NCBI GenBank assembly: GCA_036403155.1
Contig: DASWRM010000074.1
Location: 1 to 64,000, forward strand
Reading direction: 5' to 3'
Length of the DNA: 64,000 nt
Source of the DNA: Gaiellales bacterium
GTDB lineage: Bacteria > Actinomycetota > Thermoleophilia > Gaiellales > JAICJC01
The notes under the pieces were generated by a model, which made no database searches, was not told where the DNA came from, and was given only the letters and a program-made list of their open reading frames with translations. Positions 18,552 through 26,568 of this stretch are shown here, piece by piece. The translations under genes were made by a program, and so were the position numbers. The stretch's first letter is position 1. Every line of letters begins with the position of its first letter.

Positions 18552-19216
18552 CCGCGCACCATCTTGTACCCCGCGCCGCGGACCGTCTCGATCGCATCGT
18601 GGCCGACCTTGCCGCGCAGCCGCCGGACGTGCATGTCGACCAGCCGCGTGTCACCCGCCCAGACGTAGCCCCACACCTCCTCGAGCAGCCGCTCGCGGCT
18701 GAGGACGATGCCGGCGTTCTCGGCCAGCATCAGCAGCAGGCGGTACTCCGTCGGCGTCAGCGACACCTCGTCGCCGTCCCGCCGGACGACCATCCCGAGC
18801 GGCTCGATCTCGAGTGGGCCGAACCGCAGCGGCGACGCCGGCTCCGCGCGGGTGGCGCGGCGCAGCACGGCGCGCAGCCGCGCGGCCAGCACCGCGGGCT
18901 CGAACGGCTTCGTGATGTAGTCGTCGGCGCCCGCCTCGAGGCCGACCACGACGTCGACCGCATCCGAGCGGGCGGTCAGCATGACCACCGGCACGACGCT
19001 CGTCTCGCGGATGGCGCGGCACACCGACACCCCGTCGATGCCGGGGAGCATCAGATCGAGCAGCAGGAGGTCGGGTGGGTCGGCGCGAAACGCGTCCAGC
19101 CCGGCCTGGCCGTCGGCGGCGGTCGCGACGACGAAGCCGTCGCGCTGCAGCGCGAGCTGCGTCATCTCGCGGATCGTCGGGTCGTCCTCGACCAGCAGGA
19201 TCCTGTACCGGTCCAC
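18548..19216 (-). CDS. OmpR-family response regulator
   Basis: 222 residues: receiver domain (LVEDD at the start, phospho-acceptor Asp54 in LLLDLMLPG, Lys in ITKPF) and winged-helix DNA-binding domain (LTPTEYRLLLML, VDMHVRRLRGKVG, ETVRGAGYKM). It controls transcription with the neighbouring kinase. The GTG start follows a TACGCT -10 box by exactly six bases on the minus strand, indicating a leaderless mRNA. First gene of a three-gene operon. Confidence 0.95.
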   Translation of the reverse strand: MDRYRILLVEDDPTIREMTQLALQRDGFVVATAADGQAGLDAFRADPPDLLLLDLMLPGIDGVSVCRAIRETSVVPVVMLTARSDAVDVVVGLEAGADDYITKPFEPAVLAARLRAVLRRATRAEPASPLRFGPLEIEPLGMVVRRDGDEVSLTPTEYRLLLMLAENAGIVLSRERLLEEVWGYVWAGDTRLVDMHVRRLRGKVGHDAIETVRGAGYKMVRG

Positions 19217-19278
19217 GCGTCAAGCGTACGAGATCGCTCCGCCGGCGCAGCTCGGGGTGGCCGGTTGTTACACGATCG

Positions 19279-21702
19279 CTACGCGCGGATGCGCTCGCCC
19301 GCAGGATCCCAGACCGGCTCGCTCACGGCCTGCGCCTGCACCCACTCGCCGAACACCTCGACCTCCACCCGGGTGCCGACCTCGGCCGCGGCAGCGGGGA
19401 GGTAGGCGTAGGCGATCGACCGCTCGACGGCGAATCCGTAGCCGCCGGTGGTGATGCGGCCGGCGATCTCGCCGCCCACCCGCACCGGCTCGGAGCCGAG
19501 GCAGACGGAGCGCGGGTCGTCGAGCACCAGGCAGCAGAGCCGCCGTTCGGCGTCGCGGCCGCGCGCGGCAAGGAGCGCGTCGCGCCCGATGAAGTCGCCC
19601 GTGTCCGGCTTGACGGCGAACGCGAGGCCGGCCTCGTCGGGCGTCTCCTCGGGCGTCATGTCCGAGCCCCAGACGCGGTAGCCCTTCTCGATCCGCAGGG
19701 CGTCGATGGCGCGGTAGCCGCAGGCGCGAAGCCCGTGGTCGCGGCCGGCCGCCCAGAGCAGGTCCCACAGCGCCTGTCCGTACTCGGACGGGCAGTAGAT
19801 CTCCCAGCCGAGCTCGCCGACGTAGGTGACCCGGACCGCGAGGCAGGGCACCGACCCGATCGAGAGCTCACGCGCGGTCATGTAGCGGAACGCCTGGTTG
19901 GAGATGTCCGTGCGGGTCAGCGGCTGGAGGATGTCCCTGGCGCGCGGCCCCCAGAGGCCGTAGCACGCGTACGCCGACGTCACGTCGGTCAGCTGGACGC
20001 TGCCGTCCGGTGGCAGGTGCTTTCGCACCCAGGCCATGTCGTGGTTGCCAAACGCGGTGCCCGTCACGATCCGGAAGCGGTCGTCCGCGAGCCGCGTGAC
20101 GGTGAAGTCGCATTCGATGCCGCCTCGGCGGTTCAGCATCTGGGTGTAGACGACCGACCCGGCGGGCCGGTCGACGTCGTTGGCGCACAGCATCTGCAGC
20201 GCCGCGAGCGCGCCGGGGCCGTGCACCTCGAACTTGGCGAAGGACGTCTCGTCGAACAGGCCCGCCCGCTCCCGGGTCGCGATCGCCTCCGCGTGGATCG
20301 CGGGCGACCAGTTCTCGCCCGCCCACCCTCGCGGGCGCAGCGACTCGTCGCCGTCCGCCGCGTTCGGCTCGAACCAGTTCGCGCGCTCCCACCCCGACTT
20401 CTCGCCGAACGATGCGCCCAGCTCGGCCAGCCGGGCGTAGGCGGGTGACAGCCGCAGCGGCCTGCCGGCCTGCCGCTCGTGGTTGGGGTACTTGATGTCG
20501 TAGTAGGTGGCGTAGACCTCGGTGGCCCGTGCCAGGGTGTATCTCTGGCTGCGGTATTGCCGGCCGAAGCGGCGGATGTCCATGTGCCAGATGTCGAGAC
20601 TCGGCTCGCCGTTGACGATCCACTCCGCCATCTGCCAGCCCATGCCGCCGGCGCCGGCGAGGCCGTGGGCGCAGAATCCGGCCGCCACCCAGAAGCCGGG
20701 AACGTCCGACTCGCCGAGGATGAACTCGCCGTCAGGGGTGAAGGCCTCGGGCCCGTTGAAGAGCTTCCTGACCTCGGCCTGCTCCATCGCCGGGACGCGC
20801 TCGATCGAGTTCTGGAGCAGCTCCTCGAACCGATCCCAGTCCTCGGGGAGCAGCTGCGCCTCGAACCCGTCGGGAACGCCGTCGAGCGCCCAGGGCGCGG
20901 GCGTGCGCTCGTAGCCGCCCATGATGAGGCCGCCCACCTCCGTCCGCCAGTAGACGAGGTTGTCCGGGTCGCGGAGGGTCGGCAGGGGCTGCAGGGGAGG
21001 ATCGAACGCCTCGGTGATGAGGAACTCGTGCGCGTAGGCCACGATCGGCACATCCACGCCGACCATGCGGGCGATCTGCGGCGCGTACATCCCGCCCGCG
21101 TTGATCACGACGTCGGTGCGGATGGTGCCCTTGTCGGTGACGACCTCGTGCACGCGGCCGTTGCGCAGGTTGATGCCGGTCACCCGCGTCCGCTGCTCGA
21201 TCTCCGCTCCGCGCAGCCGTGCGCCGTCCGCAAGCGCGAAGGTCAGCTGGCTGGGGTCGAGGTAGCCGTCCTGCGGGAGGAACGCCGCGCCCATCACGCC
21301 CTCGGTGCTCATCGGCGGGAACAGCTCCTGCGCCTCCTTGGCGGAGATCAGCTCGACCGGCAGGCCGAAGCTCTTCGCCCAGCCCGCCTGGCGCTGCAGC
21401 TCCTCCATCCGCGGGCGCGACGATGCGAGCCGGAGGCCGCCCAGCTCGTGCCAGCCGGGATCCTTGCCGGTCTCCTGCTCGACGTCGCGGTAGAGGCCGA
21501 CCGAGTACTGCATCATCTTGGTCAGGCTGACGGTCGAGCGCAGCTGGCCGACGAGGCCCGCCGAATGCCAGGTGGAGCCGTGCGTGAGGCCGTACTGCTC
21601 GACCAGCACGACGTCCGTCCAGCCGAGCTTGGCGAGGTGGTAGAGGATGCTGCAGCCGCCGACGCCGCCGCCGATGACCACCGCGCGGGCTTCAGAGCGC
21701 AT
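19279..21702 (-). CDS. FAD-dependent dimethylglycine/sarcosine dehydrogenase-like protein with GcvT domain
   Basis: An 807-residue protein with two halves. The FAD oxidoreductase half begins GGGVGGCSILYHLAKLG and has TWHSAGL, where His46 matches the covalent-FAD histidine of dimethylglycine and sarcosine dehydrogenases. The second half is a GcvT-type aminomethyltransferase domain (about 430-800, with GELGWEIYCPSEYG) that passes the methyl carbon to tetrahydrofolate. The likely reaction is oxidative N-demethylation of a methylated glycine. It overlaps the upstream HAD gene by 11 bases. This links it in theme to the methylamine genes, though it is 7-25 kb away. Confidence 0.88.
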   Translation of the reverse strand: MRSEARAVVIGGGVGGCSILYHLAKLGWTDVVLVEQYGLTHGSTWHSAGLVGQLRSTVSLTKMMQYSVGLYRDVEQETGKDPGWHELGGLRLASSRPRMEELQRQAGWAKSFGLPVELISAKEAQELFPPMSTEGVMGAAFLPQDGYLDPSQLTFALADGARLRGAEIEQRTRVTGINLRNGRVHEVVTDKGTIRTDVVINAGGMYAPQIARMVGVDVPIVAYAHEFLITEAFDPPLQPLPTLRDPDNLVYWRTEVGGLIMGGYERTPAPWALDGVPDGFEAQLLPEDWDRFEELLQNSIERVPAMEQAEVRKLFNGPEAFTPDGEFILGESDVPGFWVAAGFCAHGLAGAGGMGWQMAEWIVNGEPSLDIWHMDIRRFGRQYRSQRYTLARATEVYATYYDIKYPNHERQAGRPLRLSPAYARLAELGASFGEKSGWERANWFEPNAADGDESLRPRGWAGENWSPAIHAEAIATRERAGLFDETSFAKFEVHGPGALAALQMLCANDVDRPAGSVVYTQMLNRRGGIECDFTVTRLADDRFRIVTGTAFGNHDMAWVRKHLPPDGSVQLTDVTSAYACYGLWGPRARDILQPLTRTDISNQAFRYMTARELSIGSVPCLAVRVTYVGELGWEIYCPSEYGQALWDLLWAAGRDHGLRACGYRAIDALRIEKGYRVWGSDMTPEETPDEAGLAFAVKPDTGDFIGRDALLAARGRDAERRLCCLVLDDPRSVCLGSEPVRVGGEIAGRITTGGYGFAVERSIAYAYLPAAAAEVGTRVEVEVFGEWVQAQAVSEPVWDPAGERIRA

Positions 21703-22372
21703 CGAACGTCTCCCGGATCAGCGGTATAGACCAGTCCAGGGCATCTACGATACCCGCTGCTCCCACCAGCCGCTCGGGCGGCGACGTGCCGGCGATCACG
21801 ATGCACTCCATGCCGGCGGCGAGCGCCGACTGGAGCCCGCGTTCCGAGTCCTCGAAGACCAGCGTCGCCTTCGCAGACAACCGTCTGCCCTCGTGCTCGG
21901 AGAGACGGTCGAGTGCAAGCAGGTACCCCTCGGGGTCCGGCTTGCCGCGCTCCACGTCCTCGAGGCAGACCAGCACCTCGAAGACATCTCGAAGGCCGGC
22001 CGCCTCGAGCACGGCCTCGATCTCGAGCCGTGCCGCGCCGGACGCGATCGCCACCGGGACGCGTGCGGCGATCTGGCGGACGCACTCGGCCGCCTGCGGG
22101 AGGATCGTGGGGCTCTCGCGCTGCGCCTCGAGGTACAGCTCCGTGCGGCGGCGGACGACATGCTCGAGCAGCGCCGGCTCGTCGCCGCGGCCGAAGCGTC
22201 CGAGCACGCGCTCGGCGATCTCGGCGTCCGAGTAGCCCGCGAACTCCTCGAAGTAGAGCGACGCCGGGACGTCGATCCCCACCTCACCGAAGATGCGGTG
22301 GAACAACTCCGCTAGGAGCCCTTCGTCGTCCGAGATGGTGCCGTTGAAGTCGAAGAGGACGGCATCGGGCAC
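21692..22372 (-). CDS. HAD-superfamily phosphatase
   Basis: 226 residues with HAD motif I LFDFNGT (Asp nucleophile DxN, where the second Asp is replaced by Asn), motif II IASGA, Lys in GKPDP, and motif IV VFEDSERGL. The cap domain is of the beta-phosphoglucomutase/phosphatase type. The D-to-N change in motif I might reduce phosphatase activity. GTG start. Its 3' end overlaps the dehydrogenase gene by 11 bases, so translation is probably coupled. Confidence 0.85.
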   Translation of the reverse strand: MPDAVLFDFNGTISDDEGLLAELFHRIFGEVGIDVPASLYFEEFAGYSDAEIAERVLGRFGRGDEPALLEHVVRRRTELYLEAQRESPTILPQAAECVRQIAARVPVAIASGAARLEIEAVLEAAGLRDVFEVLVCLEDVERGKPDPEGYLLALDRLSEHEGRRLSAKATLVFEDSERGLQSALAAGMECIVIAGTSPPERLVGAAGIVDALDWSIPLIRETFDAL

Positions 22373-22420
22373 GGCCGGCGAGTGTAGCCGCTTCGGTGCG
22401 CGGGCAACTACCGTGCCGTG

Positions 22421-23368
22421 ATGGAGCACCGGCGGCTTGGCGGCACGGACCTCGAGATCTCGGCGATCGGCTTCGGCTCGTGGGAGGCGGGCGGGGCGCA
22501 CTGGGGCGCGAACGCCTCCGAGGACGGCGTGATCGCGGCCATCCGCGCCGGCATCGACGCGGGCATGACGTGGGTGGACACGGCCGAGGTCTACGGGCAG
22601 GGCGTGTCCGAGCAGATCGTGGGCCGCGCCGTGGCCGGTCGCGACGACGTGCTGGTGTTCACCAAGGTGGCGCCCGACGAGGGCAGCGGCGTGCGCCCCG
22701 AACAGATCCGGAAGGCGATCGACGGCTCCCTGCGGCGCCTCGCGCGCGACCACATCGACCTCTACCAGGTGCACTGGCCCGACGACGCGGTGCCGGTCGA
22801 GGAGACGTGGGGGGCGATGGCGGAGCTGGTCGAGGCCGGCAAGGTGCGACACGTCGGCGTCTCGAACTTCGGTCGCGAGCTGATCGAGCGGTGCCAGGCC
22901 ATCCATCCGGTGGCGTCCGTGCAGAACGAGTTCTCGCTGCTCGAGCAGGCCGACCGGGCCGAGCTGCTGCCGTGGTTGCACGACCAGGGCATCGGCTACC
23001 TCGCGTACAGCCCGCTCGCGGCCGGCCGGCTGACCGGGGCGATGCGGCCCGACCACCGGTTCGGCGAGGACGACTGGCGGAGCGGTCGAGGCCGGTTCGC
23101 GAGCTGGCGCGAGGAGGGTTCGGAATGGTCGTTCGACCCCGAGCCGCTGACGCGGGATCTTGCGAAGGTGGACGCAATGCAGGCGGACGCCGAGCGGCTC
23201 GGTGCGACCGTGGCGCAGCTCGCGCTGCGGTGGGTGATCGAGCAGCCGGGCGTCACCGCGGCGATCGCGGGCAGCCGGAATCCCGAGCACACGCGGGCCA
23301 ACGCGCAGGCCGGCGAGCTGCGGCTGGACGGCGAGGCTGCCGCGCGGTTGGACGACCTCTTCGGCTAG
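22421..23368 (+). CDS. Aldo/keto reductase
   Basis: 315 residues with an (alpha/beta)8 barrel of the AKR family. The catalytic set is visible as Asp and Tyr in DTAEVYG, Lys in VFTKVAP and His in YQVHWP. The C-terminal NADP region ends EQPGVTAAIAGSRN. Substrate unknown. TACCGT at 22409-22414 lies six bases before this ATG, favouring it over the GTG directly upstream. Confidence 0.9.
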   Translation: MEHRRLGGTDLEISAIGFGSWEAGGAHWGANASEDGVIAAIRAGIDAGMTWVDTAEVYGQGVSEQIVGRAVAGRDDVLVFTKVAPDEGSGVRPEQIRKAIDGSLRRLARDHIDLYQVHWPDDAVPVEETWGAMAELVEAGKVRHVGVSNFGRELIERCQAIHPVASVQNEFSLLEQADRAELLPWLHDQGIGYLAYSPLAAGRLTGAMRPDHRFGEDDWRSGRGRFASWREEGSEWSFDPEPLTRDLAKVDAMQADAERLGATVAQLALRWVIEQPGVTAAIAGSRNPEHTRANAQAGELRLDGEAAARLDDLFG

Positions 23369-23390
23369 ATCTGACGCGTAGGATGCGGGC

Positions 23391-24479
23391 GTGACCGCCG
23401 CCACGCTGACCGCCGACCCCTGGCTGGAGCTGGGCGCCGGGGAGGCCGATCCGTTCGGCCGGCTCGAGGAGTTCCTCGCCGGGCACGGGTTCGGCGTGTG
23501 GAGCGAGCCGTTCGTGCCGGCGGCAGAGGGCCTGGTCGCCGACCTCTACCTCGGCTACGGCCTCGCGGCGCAGCTGCCCGGCGTGACGTCGCCCCAGCCG
23601 CCGGAGCCGTGCAGGCTCCCGGCGCTCGCCTGCCACGTGCGCTCGGCGCGTGGCGGCCGCGAGGCGCTCGCCGGCCGCTTCCAGGTCGGCGTGTGGCAGC
23701 CGACGTGGACGGCTTCGGAGCACGCGGGCGCCGTCACGGCGGTGCGCGAGGCGATCGCCCGCGGCGACGTCTACCAGGTCAACGTGGTGGCGCACCACAG
23801 CGCACCGTTCGCGGGAGACCCGAGCGGGGTCGAGGCGGCGCTCGCGCCGCTCGGCGCTGAGCAGGCGATGGCGATGCACGGCGGCGACTGGTCGGTCGTC
23901 TCCGCGAGCCCGGAGCTGTTCCTCCGTCGCCGTGGCGACGTCGTCGAGACCATGCCGATCAAGGGCACCCGGCCCGCCGACGATCCCGAGCGGATCGCCG
24001 CACACCCGAAGGATCGCGCCGAGCACGTGATGATCGTCGACCTCGAGCGCAACGATCTTGCGCGGATCTGCGTGCCCCACAGCGTGCATGTCCCGGATTA
24101 CCTGGTGGAGCGGCCGATGGCGGGCGTCCGGCACCTCGTCTCGCGCGTGCAGGGCCGGCTGGCGCTCGGCGTCGGGCTCGGCGACCTGCTCCGCGCGACG
24201 TTCCCCGGCGGCTCCGTCACCGGGGCGCCGAAGGTGTCGGCGGTCAACCACATCGCGCGGCTGGAGCCGGTCGGCCGCGGAGCGTCGATGGCGGCGCTCG
24301 GGCGGGTGTACCCGAACGGCGACCTCGAGCTCGGCCTGACGATCCGGACGTTTGCCATCGCCGACGGAGCGATCCACCTCTGGGTCGGCGGCGGGATCGT
24401 CTGGGACTCCGACCCGGCGGCCGAGGTCGAGGAGTCGTGGGTCAAGGCCAGGCCGCTGCTTGCGCGGCTGGCGGGCTGA
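23391..24479 (+). CDS. pabB: Chorismate-binding enzyme, aminodeoxychorismate synthase component I-like
   Basis: 362 residues with the chorismate-binding signature: PIKGTRP, ERNDLARIC, FPGGSVTGAPK and LTIRTF. PabB with PabA turns chorismate and glutamine into aminodeoxychorismate for folate. The chain is shorter than typical PabB (about 450), lacking most of the N-terminal tryptophan-binding region. No pabA or pabC is adjacent. Anthranilate or salicylate synthase activity cannot be excluded. TAGGAT six bases before the GTG supports a leaderless start. Confidence 0.8.
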   Translation: MTAATLTADPWLELGAGEADPFGRLEEFLAGHGFGVWSEPFVPAAEGLVADLYLGYGLAAQLPGVTSPQPPEPCRLPALACHVRSARGGREALAGRFQVGVWQPTWTASEHAGAVTAVREAIARGDVYQVNVVAHHSAPFAGDPSGVEAALAPLGAEQAMAMHGGDWSVVSASPELFLRRRGDVVETMPIKGTRPADDPERIAAHPKDRAEHVMIVDLERNDLARICVPHSVHVPDYLVERPMAGVRHLVSRVQGRLALGVGLGDLLRATFPGGSVTGAPKVSAVNHIARLEPVGRGASMAALGRVYPNGDLELGLTIRTFAIADGAIHLWVGGGIVWDSDPAAEVEESWVKARPLLARLAG

Positions 24480-24480
24480 G

Positions 24481-24555
24481 GCGGGTCTGCCCCCAAGGGG
24501 GCAGAGCGGGTCTGCTACGCGGGTCTGCCCCCTTGGGCTGACCCGGCCGGCCTGC
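24481..24555. repeat. Repeated gcgggtctgc units and terminator-like hairpin
   Basis: Three copies of gcgggtctgc start at 24481, 24506 and 24519. TGCCCCC/GGGGGCA at 24487-24503 and CGGGTC/GACCCG at 24520-24545 can form stems. The last element, gggtctgcc-N-gggctgacccggccggcc, recurs at 46228-46258. It lies between convergent pabB-like and APH-like genes and probably terminates both. Confidence 0.6.
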
Positions 24556-24589
24556 ACCCGGCGCCTCGAGACGCACACCGCACCAGCAT

Positions 24590-25657
24590 TCACCGAAGCC
24601 GCTCGATGATCTCCTCGATCGCCGCCCGAGCGTGCCTGCCGGCCGCCCCCTGCCACCATGCCGCGTGGCCCAGCACGAACGTATCCCACGCCCAGTCCGC
24701 CTTCTCGCGGTCGCCTTCGACGCCCCAGTAGTAGTCGAGGAACGAGATGCCGTACTCGAACTGGCACGCGGCGAGCACGTCCGCGAACGCGTCGCGCTCC
24801 TCCTCGGTCAGCGCTGCGGTCGCGTGGTACGCCCCGACCAGCTCGCGCGCGTGCTCGAGGTCGTACGCCCCGTCCTCACCCTCCGAGATGCGGTTCCAGA
24901 AGAAGCAGTTGCGCTCGACGCCGACCGCCAGGTCGAGCACCCGCGGTGCGACATCCGCCTGGTGGAAGTCGATGATCGAGCTCACGTCATCCCCCCGGAA
25001 GAACAGGTTGTTCGTCTGCCAGTCGCCGTGCAGCGGGCTCACCGCCAGCGCCCCGACGACCGGGCGCAGCCGGTCGAACAGTGCGCCGTAGCAGGCGTCC
25101 ACCGGGCCGCGCCAGTCCACGCCGGTCAGGTAGTCCGCGACCGCCGGCCGCGCGGCGCACAGCGCCTCGACGGCCTCCACCGGCGTCATGCTGACCAGCC
25201 CCAGCTGTACCACGAAGCCGCTCTGCGGCTGGGGCCGCAGAGGCCCGAAGCCCCGGGCCGCGGTGTGCAGCAGCGCCAGCTGCCGGCCCGCCGACCGCAC
25301 GTGCTCCACCGACCGGAACGGTTCCCACGTGTCGACGCCGGCGTAGGTGTCGTCGCCCTGGGCAACGTCGAACAGCTCGTACCACAGCCCGTTCGACTCG
25401 ACGACGCCACGGCTGCGGACGGCCGGCACCCCGCGGTCGGCGAGGTGCCCGGCCAGCGCGTGCTGCCACTCGAGCTGATCGATCGTCCTGCCCATCGGTG
25501 GCTGGCGCTTTACGATCGCCTCGTCGCCGTCCCACCGGCAGTGCGCCACGGCGAACAGCCAGCGCAGGTGCTGCGCGACGATCTCGACCGGCCGGCCGAT
25601 CACCGCCGACGCCTCCGACGGCTCGATCGGCCCCCAGTAGCGGTCGGTCACCCCCAC
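24590..25657 (-). CDS. Aminoglycoside phosphotransferase (APH)-family kinase-like protein
   Basis: 355 residues. SPLHGDWQTNNLFF is the catalytic loop (Brenner-type HxDxxxxN motif) and SSIIDFHQADV the metal-binding DxD-like segment. The family phosphorylates small molecules such as choline, homoserine or methylthioribose as well as antibiotics; the substrate here is unknown. The GTG at 25657 is picked because TACAAA lies six bases upstream on the minus strand. Only 22 bases separate it from the divergent sulfurtransferase gene. Confidence 0.75.
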   Translation of the reverse strand: MGVTDRYWGPIEPSEASAVIGRPVEIVAQHLRWLFAVAHCRWDGDEAIVKRQPPMGRTIDQLEWQHALAGHLADRGVPAVRSRGVVESNGLWYELFDVAQGDDTYAGVDTWEPFRSVEHVRSAGRQLALLHTAARGFGPLRPQPQSGFVVQLGLVSMTPVEAVEALCAARPAVADYLTGVDWRGPVDACYGALFDRLRPVVGALAVSPLHGDWQTNNLFFRGDDVSSIIDFHQADVAPRVLDLAVGVERNCFFWNRISEGEDGAYDLEHARELVGAYHATAALTEEERDAFADVLAACQFEYGISFLDYYWGVEGDREKADWAWDTFVLGHAAWWQGAAGRHARAAIEEIIERLR

Positions 25658-25679
25658 GCGCGGTTTGTACCATTGCCCC
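25658..25679. promoter_or_regulatory. 22-bp divergent promoter with overlapping -10 boxes
   Basis: TACAAA (minus strand, plus positions 25664-25669) and TACCAT (plus, 25668-25673) each lie six bases before their GTG starts and share two base pairs. The two transcripts would both be leaderless and should compete for polymerase. Confidence 0.5.
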
Positions 25680-26522
25680 GTGCCCGACGTGCTCGTCACC
25701 GCGGACTGGGTCGCCCAGCACCTGGACGGCGTGCGGCTCCTCGACGTCCGCGGCGAGGTCGCGAACGAGCCGCCCCGCTACCGGGCGCATCCCGACCGCT
25801 ACGCGGAGGGGCACATCCCGGGAGCCGTCTTCGTCGACTGGCGTGAGGACTTCACCGCTCGCCGCGCAGAGGTGCCTGTGACGCTCGCGCCGCCCGAGGT
25901 GTTCGCCGCCGACGCGACCCGGCTCGGCATCGCACCCGACACGGTCGTCGTCGCCTACGACGAATACCACAACGTGCTCGCCGGGCGCATCGTGTGGGTC
26001 CTGCGCAGCTACGGCCACCCGGCGGCGCACGTGCTGGACGGGGGCCTGGCCGCCTGGACGCGCGACGGCCGCCCGCTCGACGGCGGCGAGGAGCATCCGG
26101 CCCCGACCGATCCGCCGTACCCCGCTCCGGCGGCACAGGACGGGCTGATCGGCCGCGACCAGCTGTGCGAGGCTCAGCGAGCCGGCACGCAGGTGCTCGA
26201 TGCGCGAAAGCGCGCGGAGTACGCGGGCGAGGAGACCCACGCACGCCGCGCCGGGCACATCCCCGGCGCCCTGAACGTCCCCTATCGCTCGCTCCTCGCC
26301 GATGACGGCACGTTCCTCCCGCCCGAGCGGCTTAGGGCGGTGCTCGAGGCCCACGGCGTCGACCTCGGCCGCCGTGCCGTCGCCTACTGCAACGGCGCCG
26401 TATCCGCGACCGCCGTCGCCAACGCGATCCAGCTCGCGGGCGGCCCGCGCCCGCTGCTCTACGACGGCTCCTGGAACGAGTGGGGCAACCGCGACGACAC
26501 CCCCGTGCAAACCGGCGGCTGA
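25680..26522 (+). CDS. Sulfurtransferase with two rhodanese domains
   Basis: 280 residues with tandem rhodanese domains. The first (VRLLDVRGEV, EGHIPGAVFVDW) is structural; the second (VLDARKRAEYAGEE, GHIPGALNVPY) holds the catalytic Cys237 in AYCNGAVSA. The loop CNGAVSA differs from both the CRKGVT of thiosulfate and the CGSGVTA of mercaptopyruvate sulfurtransferases, so donor preference is open. GTG start is leaderless by TACCAT at 25668-25673. Confidence 0.88.
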   Translation: MPDVLVTADWVAQHLDGVRLLDVRGEVANEPPRYRAHPDRYAEGHIPGAVFVDWREDFTARRAEVPVTLAPPEVFAADATRLGIAPDTVVVAYDEYHNVLAGRIVWVLRSYGHPAAHVLDGGLAAWTRDGRPLDGGEEHPAPTDPPYPAPAAQDGLIGRDQLCEAQRAGTQVLDARKRAEYAGEETHARRAGHIPGALNVPYRSLLADDGTFLPPERLRAVLEAHGVDLGRRAVAYCNGAVSATAVANAIQLAGGPRPLLYDGSWNEWGNRDDTPVQTGG

Positions 26523-26568
26523 TCCCCGCGTCCTACTGAACGTCCGCCTCCGTGCCGATCATTTCGTG

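Noticed and set aside
21692-23404. A 570-codon minus-strand frame starting upstream of the HAD gene
   Set aside because: The HAD domain begins at the GTG at 22372; the longer part is antisense to the aldo/keto reductase, which has clear catalytic motifs.
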